Of a stretch of DNA of 47,491 nt, positions 18,404-26,861 are shown in pieces; position 1 is the first letter of the stretch, and every line of letters starts with the position of its first letter. A program made the position numbers and the translations under genes. This DNA comes from Rhodopirellula sp. (GTDB lineage: Bacteria; Planctomycetota; Planctomycetia; Pirellulales; Thermoguttaceae), in NCBI GenBank assembly GCA_012728855.1, contig JAAYEH010000444.1:1-47491 (forward strand), read 5' to 3'. The notes under the pieces were generated by a model. The model had not been told where the DNA came from, did not search any database, and saw only the letters and a program-made list of their open reading frames with translations.

Positions 18404-18754
18404 AAACGGAAGGTACGGCGGCGGACGCACGGGTCGGCCTGGCATTGGAAGCAGACCGACTGCTGGTACTACACCATGCCGGGAACAAGGAAGCGGATGC
18501 CGCTGTTCGGAGAGGACGGAGAACGGATTCGCGGCAAAGGGAATGCCGAAGCGGCCGAGGTGGCGCTTGCCCGGGAAAAACTCTCCTGGGAAGAGAGTGC
18601 CGGGCGACCAGCGGGCAACGGCGACTGGCTCGTGGCCCGCGTCTACTCGGACTACCTGCAGTATTGCGACCGAGGCATGGCCAGTGGGAGGATCAGCAAG
18701 GGACGTCGATACAATGCGGCCAGTTGGCTTAACGACCTTTGCGGTTACTGCGGG
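18404..18754 (+). pseudogene. Tyrosine-recombinase (integrase) N-terminal remnant
   Basis: Translation gives THGSAWHWKQTDCWYYT, KRMPLFGEDGERIRGKGNAE, ALAREKLSWEE and LQYCDRGMASGRISKGRRYN followed by AASWLNDLCGYCG. This resembles the arm-type DNA-binding and core-binding N-terminus of integrases found in planctomycetes. The catalytic domain (R...HxxR...Y) is absent: downstream sequence turns into unrelated bases and a family E repeat, and no start codon opens the frame. The family assignment rests on remembered pattern and is moderately secure. It marks an old insertion next to the third sulfatase. The rest of the 653-base gap (18275-18927) holds nothing recognisable. Confidence 0.5.
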
Positions 18755-18814
18755 CGGCGTGGAATTGTCTCGCACAGGGTGCGCCGCATCGGCGACCATC
18801 GCTTTGGTTGCGAC

Positions 18815-18863
18815 TTTGGAGCACATAGAAAGAAAGCGACGACAAGTCGTGCGCACTCCAAAG
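18815..18863. repeat. Palindromic family E, shortened copy
   Basis: TTTGGAGCAC followed by AGAAAGAAAGCGACGACAAG and TCGTGCGCACTCCAAAG. The right arm matches that at 16808-16842 at all but one position; the left arm and centre are mostly deleted. Confidence 0.65.
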
Positions 18864-18927
18864 TTTCCGTCGAGAGGACTTGTGCCGTGCATACCGTCGA
18901 TTCGTTCCCGGGCGAAAAGAGGAATCT

Positions 18928-21900
18928 CTACTCGACGGAACGAAGGATCTCTTGCGCCGCACTGTCGAAGGGAAAGACGGCGTAGTGGCCAATCTGACGC
19001 CGCTCGACGCGGAGCTTCGAGAGCGTTGCGTTGTCGTTGCTCTCGGCGATCTTCGTGTCAAATTCACGCATCACGTCGCGAGCCAGCGCGCGGCCTTCTT
19101 CGTACCGTTGTACCGCCTCGGCGCCAAGGGCTTCCACGGCGCTGTCGAGCCTCGCCAGCACAGGTTCCGGCGGTCGACGCGGTTCGTCCGCGGCGCCGGC
19201 CGCGAATTCCCGCAGTTGTCCGGCCCAGCGGAGATTCCGCCCCACGTCTTCCGGGTAGCCGTCGGTTGCTTTCTTCGGCTGTGGCAATCGCTTCACAAAA
19301 TCCACCAGTTCCGCCAACCCTTCCTGATAACTTCGCTTGTCGAATTCCAGCCAGGCGATGGCCTGCGAAGGGAGCGGCAAGTCCGGGTGCGTGAGTCGGA
19401 TCTGCGCAAAGTGACGGATCGCTTCCGTTCGCTGACGGGCCTTCACCAGAAGCAGTCCGTACAGCAACCCGGGCTCGATCTCCTTGCCGGCCAACTGCTG
19501 CGCTGCCTCGTAGTCGGTCTTGACGGCGGTCATCTCGGACGCATCCTGCCGCAAATAGGCCGCCAGCTTGCGGATGGCCGCCCGGGCTTCTTCAGTCAGC
19601 CGCGGGGGCCGTGCGTCGGGCAGGAACAACTGGGGAACCTGAGCCTGTCCGATCGACTTGGCGGCGGAGTTCATCGATTGTTTGACAAATGAATAGAGTT
19701 CCGTTGGCTCCATGCGATTGTCGCGGTTCACGTCGCCCCGCCCGGAAAAGGCCTCCGCAAGACTCAGCGCGAACAGGCCGTGCTGCCGGTCGGGAACGAC
19801 CTGGCCGCGCTGGCCGGGTGAACTGCCGGCGATGGCGGTCACGGTCCGCAACGCCGCCCGCCCCGGCGGCGCGTTGAGCGTCTGGAGCATTTCCGACGAC
19901 GACGGCTGTCTGGCCGGATCTTCTCCGGCGCCGGCGTGGCTGGCGTCCAAGAGCAGGAGTTTGTCCTTCGCCGGGCATTGCTCAAGTCCATCGACAAGCT
20001 TCTGAAGCGGCATTCCCGTCGAAGCCATCCGCTTAAAGTCGAACGTCTTGGGAGCCAACAGCACGCGTCCTTCGTCGTCCCGATAGGCGTGACCGGCGAA
20101 ATAGACCACCACCTCGTCGTCAGCCTCGACGCGCTCCAGCAGACCGGCTACCGCCTGTTCCATGCGAACCAGACTGGGATCGGTCAAGAGCAGGGCCTGG
20201 GCTTTCGGCACGCGATACCGCTTGACCAGCGTGTCTTCCAACAGTTTTGCGTCGGCCAGTGTGTGTCCCAGAGGACTGAGTGACTGGTCATCGTACTGCT
20301 GCACCCCGATGATCACGGCCCAACGGTTCGGGTCCGCCGGTCGGCGCGCAGCGATGGTGAGGGCGCGAGGATTCTTGGCATCCGGGGAATCGTGGGTGAT
20401 ATCGATCTGGTCTTCCGGCCGCAGATCGGCCAGTTCGGCCTTTTCGCCGCCCAAGCTGATCTCCGTATCGGGCCCGACGAGGAAAGTGCCCGGGCGCTGA
20501 TCGTCTTCGAGTTGGACTTGGAGCGTTTGAGTCGATTCCTGCACCGACTGCACCACGCCCGCCTGGCCGAGGATGCGATAGGCGTCGACGCGCACGATCT
20601 CGGTATCGTGCGCTACACTGACTCGATCACCCGGCTTCAGGTCGCTCGCATCGAGCATCTGTTCATTGATAAACCGCAGGTCGTTGATCGTCACCTCGCA
20701 ATTCGCGGCGATCGGCATCGTGACAACGACCGCATCGGCGGCTTCGCTCGCGGCGAACTTCAACGACCGCCGGTCCGAATCGAGTTCGCGGAGGATGCCC
20801 TCGCTGGTGATCACCCGCCGCACTTCCATCTCCGTTGCCACGCGGCCCGCCTCGTCGCCGACGTGTGCGACGACCACGCGATCCTCTGGCTGCAAATCGG
20901 CCAGGGCGATCGGCTTGCCGTCGCGTTGATCTTGCCCGTTCAGCGTGATCGTCACCGTCGCGGGCACACGGACGATGAGCGGCTGCGATTGCCCCTCGAT
21001 GGCGACCGACACCGCCCCCACATCGACTTCGACCGATTCGACCCGTCCGCGGGCAACTTCCGGTCTGGTGGCGCGGAGGATCGTGACGCGGCCGCCCGTC
21101 GCGTTGCGGAGGATTTCCACCTCGGCGCGGTCGCCCGGTTGAAGATCGCGGAGCAATGCCTTCTTGTCGTTGATGTAGAACTGATCGCCCGGCTTGACGA
21201 CGATCTCTTTGGGCTCGCCGTCCTCGCCCGATTCCAAGACAAGCGTTCGATCGTCGGGATAGACGGTGCGAATCGTGCCCCAGGCCGGCGGCCGGCCGGC
21301 CGAAACCTCCGCCGGCGGTTGCTTTCCGCCGGGCAGCAGAATGGCCACACTCAATGCCACGGAGCAAACCATGGCGACGACGGCCCCGATCCTCAACAGC
21401 CGCTTCTTGCGGGCATCTTCCGCCGACGAGGAATCGAGCCGCTCGTCCGGTCGCGGCGGCGGAATCACGGCGGTAGGCGGGGCGTGCAATTCTTGAAGAA
21501 CCTCCTGCGCGGACCGGTAACGCTGCGTCTGATCCTTGGCCACCAACCGTTGGATCACGTGCGCCAGGTCGGGAGGAACCCCCTCCAACACTTTGCCGAT
21601 TTCCGGGAGATTCCGGTCCGGGGCGGCATGCCACATCAGCCAGGCGATCTGCCGGTCGCGACCGTAGCTGGCCAGCGCCGGAAACAGCGATTCGAACTGC
21701 GGCCCGCAAAGCAACTCGTAGGCCGAGAATCCCAGCGAATAAAGGTCGCTGGCCGGGCCGATCGGGCCGAACTGGTTGGTGACCAGTTCCGGGGCCATGT
21801 ATTTGGTGGTCCCCTTGAGCATGCTGCCTTGCTCGCTGCTGGCGCGGCGAGCGAGCCCGAAATCGCCGAGCTTCACGACATTCTGCGGATTGACCAGGAT

Positions 21901-22290
21901 ATTGCTCGGCTTCACGTCGCCGTGGATGATCCCGCTGGTGTGCAGGAAGCCCAGTGCGCTGAGGCAACTGGAAAGCACGACGCGGAGATAATCGAGATCG
22001 ATCGGCCCGCTCCGGGCGCTCTGTTCGAGGTTGCCCTGCATCAGTTCCAGAATCAGCCAGCCGCGGGGCCTCACCACATCGTAAATCGTGAGAACGTGGG
22101 GATGCTGCAAAGAAGCCAGAAGCTGGGCCTCGTGCCAGTAGCGTTCCAGTTGCCGGGGATCGCCGAGGAACTGCTGGTGAATCTGTTTGACCGCGACCTC
22201 GCGGCCAAGTTCGCGGTCGCGGGCACGGTAAACCGTGGCGAAATCGCCCGTGGCGACCGTACCGAGGATTTCATAACGCGTGGCGGACAT
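18928..22290 (-). CDS. Ser/Thr kinase fused to caspase-like domain lacking Cys
   Basis: A 1120-residue membrane-anchored kinase. A Hanks-type kinase domain (about 6-270) has VAVKQ with Lys35, a catalytic loop HGDVKPSNIL (HGD instead of HRD, Asp125), DFG (143-145) and MAPE. One membrane helix (about 300-320) follows. Then come about four OB/DUF5666-like repeats of 75-80 residues (335-650), each ending in a DLxPxDxxxV motif. A caspase-like (C14) domain begins WAVIIGVQQYDD (about 657), with catalytic His in YFAGHAY (734), but the usual DxCHSG reads DASHAG, so Ser784 (codon 19939-19941) replaces the nucleophile Cys. A helical C-terminus follows. GGGAGG precedes ATG 22290. It is the last gene of the Tad operon, 17 bases after the zinc-ribbon gene. 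Confidence 0.88.
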   Translation of the reverse strand: MSATRYEILGTVATGDFATVYRARDRELGREVAVKQIHQQFLGDPRQLERYWHEAQLLASLQHPHVLTIYDVVRPRGWLILELMQGNLEQSARSGPIDLDYLRVVLSSCLSALGFLHTSGIIHGDVKPSNILVNPQNVVKLGDFGLARRASSEQGSMLKGTTKYMAPELVTNQFGPIGPASDLYSLGFSAYELLCGPQFESLFPALASYGRDRQIAWLMWHAAPDRNLPEIGKVLEGVPPDLAHVIQRLVAKDQTQRYRSAQEVLQELHAPPTAVIPPPRPDERLDSSSAEDARKKRLLRIGAVVAMVCSVALSVAILLPGGKQPPAEVSAGRPPAWGTIRTVYPDDRTLVLESGEDGEPKEIVVKPGDQFYINDKKALLRDLQPGDRAEVEILRNATGGRVTILRATRPEVARGRVESVEVDVGAVSVAIEGQSQPLIVRVPATVTITLNGQDQRDGKPIALADLQPEDRVVVAHVGDEAGRVATEMEVRRVITSEGILRELDSDRRSLKFAASEAADAVVVTMPIAANCEVTINDLRFINEQMLDASDLKPGDRVSVAHDTEIVRVDAYRILGQAGVVQSVQESTQTLQVQLEDDQRPGTFLVGPDTEISLGGEKAELADLRPEDQIDITHDSPDAKNPRALTIAARRPADPNRWAVIIGVQQYDDQSLSPLGHTLADAKLLEDTLVKRYRVPKAQALLLTDPSLVRMEQAVAGLLERVEADDEVVVYFAGHAYRDDEGRVLLAPKTFDFKRMASTGMPLQKLVDGLEQCPAKDKLLLLDASHAGAGEDPARQPSSSEMLQTLNAPPGRAALRTVTAIAGSSPGQRGQVVPDRQHGLFALSLAEAFSGRGDVNRDNRMEPTELYSFVKQSMNSAAKSIGQAQVPQLFLPDARPPRLTEEARAAIRKLAAYLRQDASEMTAVKTDYEAAQQLAGKEIEPGLLYGLLLVKARQRTEAIRHFAQIRLTHPDLPLPSQAIAWLEFDKRSYQEGLAELVDFVKRLPQPKKATDGYPEDVGRNLRWAGQLREFAAGAADEPRRPPEPVLARLDSAVEALGAEAVQRYEEGRALARDVMREFDTKIAESNDNATLSKLRVERRQIGHYAVFPFDSAAQEILRSVE

Positions 22291-22307
22291 CAAGCCTCCC
22301 TCGGCTC

Positions 22308-23093
22308 CTAGTATTGGCTCAAGACGGTCGAGATCTGCTGTTCGAGCTGCTCATCCCGCAGCGGGCTGCCGGTCAGTCCTCGTTCGAACTTGCCTCGTTC
22401 GGCGCGGAGCATGGCCAGCACCTCGCGGTAGCGTTGCTTCTCGGTCTCCCGATCGCCGATGGAATGGGCCCGCGCAGCCTCGCGGAGACAGACCTGGTAC
22501 GGCGCCAGCGGTTGGCTCGGGTCGAGATTGGCGAAGAATTGCTCTTCAATGACCGTGCGAGCGCGGTCCGTCCTTTCTCGTTGCGCGGCGTCTTGGGGCT
22601 CGAAGTCCACCAGCACGAGCACGGTCGACATGACGACGCTCATGCATAGCAGCACCAGCAGGAGCAACGGGTTGGTCGATCGCTCGCTCTTCTGGTCCGC
22701 TTCCTCCCGCCCCGGCTCTTTCAGACGCAGTTCCGGGAGCTTGCCGTCTTCGGCCAGCTTGAACGTCGAGTCGGTCGTGTCGGCCGTGATGAATCTCGCT
22801 ACTCTCCTCGGCGGAGCAGCGGCCGGAGGTTGGACATTTGCCAATGCCTGCGGGACTGGCGGCGTTGAATACGAAGGGCCGGTCTGTCCGGTTGACGGGG
22901 CTGCCGCAACGGGCGAAGCCGGCCGTGCGGGCTCGGAATCGCCGGTCGCCGCCGATTGCGTCGCTGGAACCGCATCCGGCTTGGGCACCCAGAAGCGGCC
23001 CTTGCAGTGAGGGCAGTTGGCGTACCCGCCCGCCTTCTTGTTCGGCACGGCCAGCGGTGTCTTGCAGCGCGGGCAGTCGAGCTTGATCGGCAT
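22308..23093 (-). CDS. Zinc-ribbon membrane protein
   Basis: 261 residues of unknown function. An N-terminal zinc ribbon has Cys7, Cys10, Cys27 and Cys30 (CPRC, CPHC), followed by a Pro/Ala-rich linker (40-100), one membrane helix (about 142-163) and a charged, helical C-terminal part (165-261) with REAARAHSIGDRETEKQRYRE. It lies between tadC (18 bases away) and the kinase gene (17 bases), so it probably works with one of them. It could sense or scaffold at the membrane; this is inference. Confidence 0.75.
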   Translation of the reverse strand: MPIKLDCPRCKTPLAVPNKKAGGYANCPHCKGRFWVPKPDAVPATQSAATGDSEPARPASPVAAAPSTGQTGPSYSTPPVPQALANVQPPAAAPPRRVARFITADTTDSTFKLAEDGKLPELRLKEPGREEADQKSERSTNPLLLLVLLCMSVVMSTVLVLVDFEPQDAAQRERTDRARTVIEEQFFANLDPSQPLAPYQVCLREAARAHSIGDRETEKQRYREVLAMLRAERGKFERGLTGSPLRDEQLEQQISTVLSQY

Positions 23094-23111
23094 TTCGTCT
23101 CGCCGCCCTCG

Positions 23112-24056
23112 TCAGAGGGCCAGTCCGAAGGAGAGGTAATTCAACAGAAACGGGCCGATAATAATCAGCACGGTGGCCATCATCACCAAGATGCCGGGAA
23201 GGAGCATGTGTACGCCGGCCTCGCCGGCCGCCGTCTCGGCCCGCTGGGTCCGCTTCATCCGCAACACCTCGGCTTGCGTGCGGAAAATGCGAGCCAACGG
23301 CGTACCGAGAGTTTCGCCCTGGAGGATCGAGCCGATGATGCTGGTGATCTCGTCGTCGCTGAGCCGATCGCGCATGGCGGCAAACGCCTCGTAGCGGGTC
23401 TTCCCCAACCGCATGTCGGTCAGCACACGGCCGAATTCCTCGGCCACCGGATGCCCTTCAAATTCCTTCACCGCCTGCGTTAGCGCGCCGAGGAAGGTCG
23501 ATCCCGCCTCCAACAACAGCGTCAACAGGTCGAGCAGGAACGGCATCCGCCGTTTGATCTGCCCGAGCCGGTCGGTCGCCTTCACCGACAGACGGTGGCG
23601 GAGAAACCAGACGGTCGCCGCCGCGCCGCCCAGCGCTGCCAGCACTCCGCCGGATCCAAACCACGACACCGCATAGTACGCATACGCCGGCGCGATCGCC
23701 AACGCGATCAGCTCCAGCCGGGCGAGATACTCCTCGGCCAACCAGAACCTCGACAGTCCGGCCGCCTGAATCTCTCGCTGAATCTCCGGCAGGCTCTCGC
23801 GAAAGACAACGCGGTTGAAGCGGCCTAAAAGCTGGATGGCGGTCTGAAAGACGCGATAAAACGGGCTGATCCGCCGTAATTCGTTGATGCGGCTGATGTC
23901 GTAGCGCCACTCCACCCCTTGCTGCAGATCTTCGCTCCGCAGCACCTTGTTCACCCATCGCGCCAGCAGAAACGCCGCAGCGCCGAAAGCGGCGCAGGCC
24001 GTCACGAAAAGGACGGAAGCGCGGGTGGGAAATGCTGCCAGCAAGAATGGTTCCAT
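23112..24056 (-). CDS. tadC: Tad inner-membrane platform protein TadC
   Basis: A 314-residue polytopic membrane protein of the type II secretion F family. Hydrophobic segments lie near the N-terminus (ASVLFVTACAAFGAAAFLLA), in the middle (LIALAIAPAYAYYAVSW) and at the C-terminus (LLPGILVMMATVLIIIGPFLL). The T2SF cytoplasmic domain has FLLDLLTLLLEAGSTFLGAL and LGTPLARIFRTQAEVLRMKR. With TadB it forms the platform contacted by the CpaF ATPase. It starts four bases after the tadB stop, in the normal tadA-tadB-tadC order. Confidence 0.9.
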   Translation of the reverse strand: MEPFLLAAFPTRASVLFVTACAAFGAAAFLLARWVNKVLRSEDLQQGVEWRYDISRINELRRISPFYRVFQTAIQLLGRFNRVVFRESLPEIQREIQAAGLSRFWLAEEYLARLELIALAIAPAYAYYAVSWFGSGGVLAALGGAAATVWFLRHRLSVKATDRLGQIKRRMPFLLDLLTLLLEAGSTFLGALTQAVKEFEGHPVAEEFGRVLTDMRLGKTRYEAFAAMRDRLSDDEITSIIGSILQGETLGTPLARIFRTQAEVLRMKRTQRAETAAGEAGVHMLLPGILVMMATVLIIIGPFLLNYLSFGLAL

Positions 24057-24060
24057 CAGG

Positions 24061-24912
24061 TCAAATGTCCGGATTCAGGATCACGCGGGCCCAGAAGTAG
24101 GCCGCCAGATTCAACAGCACGGCCACGGCCAGCATCATCTGCCCAACCGTTGTCGTGAACAATAGTGCCGTGTTGCCGGGATCGACAAACCAGTACGCCA
24201 CCAGAATGAACGCCGGCGCCATGGCCATATAGATGGCCGACTTGCGGGCTTGCGCAGTCTCGGACATCACCTTTCGTTCCAGCCGCTGTAGCTCCAACAC
24301 GCTCTCGGCGATGCGTTCGACGGTCTCGTTGAGCCGGCCGCCGCTCTCGTGCGTCGCCATCATGGCGGCGGCAAAGAGGGCGAAATTCTCACTCCTCAGC
24401 CGCTGGCTCGCCTCGGAGAGCGTTCGGGCCAGCGGTTTGCCCAGGTTGTATTCGGCGGCAATCTGATGAAACTCGGCATTGATCGGCTTGGGACATTGGG
24501 CGGCAAGGATCTCCAGCGATTGCACCAGCGACAGCCCGGCGCGGATCGCGTTGGCCAGTGTGACCATCGCGTCGGCCAACTGGTCTTCGATCTTCTGGCG
24601 ATGACGCTCCGCCATCCGCCGCAGCAGATACCAGGGGCCGGCCGCCAAGAAAACGGAGACCAGTGCGCCGAAGATCGGGCTGCCCAAGAGCAGCCAGAAG
24701 ACCGCGAAAACCACCGCAATGGTCGCCATCCACAAAAGCAAAGAGCGGCGGACCGTGCGCGTCGGAGCGCGAAGCCGGCGGAGCTTGTCCGTCAAATCCT
24801 GCTCGATGGCATGGAAAGCCGTCCCAAAGTAGTCCGACCCGGCGTAGCCGCCCAGGGCCGCCGCTGCAGCCACGCACAAGTTCGCCAACCACATTTCCGT
24901 TTCCGGCGGCAT
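24061..24912 (-). CDS. tadB: Tad inner-membrane platform protein TadB
   Basis: 283 residues with hydrophobic segments near residues 8-25, 55-95 and 220-280, and a T2SF domain (QLADAMVTLANAIRAGLSLVQSLE, then ESGGRLNETVERIAESV). The expected partner of TadC and CpaF in Flp pilus assembly. Only three bases separate it from the cpaF stop, indicating translational coupling. Confidence 0.9.
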   Translation of the reverse strand: MPPETEMWLANLCVAAAAALGGYAGSDYFGTAFHAIEQDLTDKLRRLRAPTRTVRRSLLLWMATIAVVFAVFWLLLGSPIFGALVSVFLAAGPWYLLRRMAERHRQKIEDQLADAMVTLANAIRAGLSLVQSLEILAAQCPKPINAEFHQIAAEYNLGKPLARTLSEASQRLRSENFALFAAAMMATHESGGRLNETVERIAESVLELQRLERKVMSETAQARKSAIYMAMAPAFILVAYWFVDPGNTALLFTTTVGQMMLAVAVLLNLAAYFWARVILNPDI

Positions 24913-24915
24913 GAT

Positions 24916-26856
24916 TCACCTCGCTTCCAGTCCAGGCAATGTTCGTCGCGGAAGCAAGTTTTCCGCCGGCTGCTGCCCGTAGAGGAACTCCAGTTCCAGA
25001 AGCTGCTTCTCGATCAGGCTATCGACGAAGGTCGGCAGATACCCGGTCGGCTGGAGCGACTCGCCGTTGCGGTAGTTGAAGACATCCGTGATCACCACGT
25101 CGCTGTCGTTGTCCGGATCGATCCGCGACACTTCCGAGATCTGCGTGACGACGCGCCGGCCGCCCGCCATGCGGTCGATATGCACGATCACGTCGATCGC
25201 CGAGACGACCTGGCGGTGGATCGAGGTGATCGGCAGATCGGCGGCCATCAGCACCAGCACGTCGAGACGCTCGATGACCTCGCGGGCGCTGTTGGCGTGT
25301 ACCGTCGTCATCGACCCGTCGTGCCCGGTGTTCATCGCCTGGATCATGTCCAGCGCCTCCGGTCCGCGGCATTCCCCCACAATCACCCGATCCGGCCGCA
25401 TCCGCAGGGCATTGCGAACCAGATCGCGGATCGTGTACTCGCCGGTGCCCTCCACGTTCGCCGGCTTCGTCTCCAGCGAAACGACGTGCTCCTGGTGCAG
25501 GCGCAGTTCCATCGTGTCTTCAATGGTGACGATCCGCTCCTTGAATGGAATAAAACTGCTGAGCACGTTCAGCAGCGTCGTCTTGCCCGTCCCGGTGCCG
25601 CCGCTGACGAGTATATTGCGGCGGTCGATCACGCAGGCCCGCAGGAACGTGGCGGCCGCCCGGCTGACGCTGTCCAACTCGATCAGATCGTCCATCGTCA
25701 GCCGTTCGACGGGAAAACGCCGCACGGTGAGGCAAGGCCCTTTCACGGCCAACGGCGGAATGATGGCGTTGACGCGAGAGCCGTCGGGCAGACGGGCGTC
25801 GACGAGCGGCTGGCTCTTATCGATCCGGCGTCCCACCTGCGCCACGATCCGTTCGATGATCGCCTCGGTCACCTTATCGGAGATGAAGCGGCGGCCGGAC
25901 CGCTCAATCACGCCGCCGCGTTCCACATAGATTTGGTCCTTGCCGACCACCATGATCTCCGTCACGCTCGGGGCCCGCAGCAGATCCTGCAGCGGCCCGA
26001 AGCCGAAAATCGTGTCCTTCAGATCCTTCTTGAGCGTCCGCAGGATGAGGTACTTGCGGAGTTCGTGGTGCAAATGCGGCCGGACGAGGTGAAATATCTC
26101 GTTGAAACGGGATTCAACCCGGTGGATCTGGTCGCTCACATCGCGGCATTCAGCCAGGCTCAGCCGCTCGCGGACAAATTGCAGAAGACCGTGAAGCTCT
26201 CCCTCGCGTTCCGGGACGAGCGTTGCCGGCACGTCGAATTCATTGGACGTGAGCGACGCCAGATCGAAGTACTCCTCGGCGCCGGTCTCCATGATGATGT
26301 GATTGACCAGGTGGTCGCGGAGCGTCAGCCCGGTGATTTCTTCGATCAAAGGCTCGTTCTCTTTGCCGAAAACGTTCAACTCCCGGCAGACGTCCTCGAT
26401 GTTGTTCTCCAGCAAGAGAATGGTTTTCGTGTCGCTGGTGCGGTTCGTTTCGAACTCATACAGATCGAGCCGTTCCAGCAACTTGCGGTGGATCCGCAAT
26501 TCGAGGTCCGCCACGATCGAACGGAGATGCGCCTCCAACTCCGCGCGGGTGACGGTCGTCGCTTTTTCGGCCTCGAACGACAGCGTATAGGGCCAGATCC
26601 GCACCTTGGTGCCCGGATCGAAGACGGCCGACTGACCGCCGAGGACTTCCGTCTCCCCGACCACGCAACTGTTTAACCCCAGGTTTTCCAGGTGCAGCTT
26701 GCCGTCCTGGATTCGGACCGTGGCGTGGTGGCGCGAGACCAGTGGGCTGGCGAGCACCACGCTGCTGGCTGGATCGCGTCCGATGGAGACTTCGGTGTCC
26801 GCTACTTCCACCACCGAACGCCGGCTCTCGCTGATCTTGTTGTACCAGACTTTCAT
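24916..26856 (-). CDS. cpaF: FHA-domain-fused Tad secretion ATPase CpaF/TadA
   Basis: A 646-residue hexameric-type ATPase that should drive Flp pilus assembly. Unlike a standard CpaF (about 400-480 residues) it starts with a forkhead-associated domain (1-97) with SIGRD, SRHHATV (Ser41, Arg42, His43) and LGLNS (Asn62), the residues that bind phosphothreonine. A linker domain (100-270) precedes the CpaF core: DTIFGFGPLQDLL, VDARLPDGSRVNAIIPP, Walker A GGTGTGKTT (419-427), VTIEDTMELRL and an RMRPDRVIVGECRG box. It lies five bases after cpaB and three before tadB. The kinase at the end of the operon is the obvious candidate to modify its binding partner. Confidence 0.93.
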   Translation of the reverse strand: MKVWYNKISESRRSVVEVADTEVSIGRDPASSVVLASPLVSRHHATVRIQDGKLHLENLGLNSCVVGETEVLGGQSAVFDPGTKVRIWPYTLSFEAEKATTVTRAELEAHLRSIVADLELRIHRKLLERLDLYEFETNRTSDTKTILLLENNIEDVCRELNVFGKENEPLIEEITGLTLRDHLVNHIIMETGAEEYFDLASLTSNEFDVPATLVPEREGELHGLLQFVRERLSLAECRDVSDQIHRVESRFNEIFHLVRPHLHHELRKYLILRTLKKDLKDTIFGFGPLQDLLRAPSVTEIMVVGKDQIYVERGGVIERSGRRFISDKVTEAIIERIVAQVGRRIDKSQPLVDARLPDGSRVNAIIPPLAVKGPCLTVRRFPVERLTMDDLIELDSVSRAAATFLRACVIDRRNILVSGGTGTGKTTLLNVLSSFIPFKERIVTIEDTMELRLHQEHVVSLETKPANVEGTGEYTIRDLVRNALRMRPDRVIVGECRGPEALDMIQAMNTGHDGSMTTVHANSAREVIERLDVLVLMAADLPITSIHRQVVSAIDVIVHIDRMAGGRRVVTQISEVSRIDPDNDSDVVITDVFNYRNGESLQPTGYLPTFVDSLIEKQLLELEFLYGQQPAENLLPRRTLPGLEAR

Positions 26857-26861
26857 CGGCG

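Noticed and set aside
18237..19394. A 385-codon plus frame over the integrase relic
   Set aside because: It is in a different frame from the integrase-like residues and runs into the antisense of the kinase gene.
20392..22311. A 639-codon plus-strand frame opposite the kinase gene
   Set aside because: Antisense shadow of a high-GC gene; Arg/His-rich translation without any recognisable motif.
24349..26676. A 775-codon plus-strand frame opposite cpaF and tadB
   Set aside because: Antisense shadow; the minus strand encodes clear CpaF and TadB domains.
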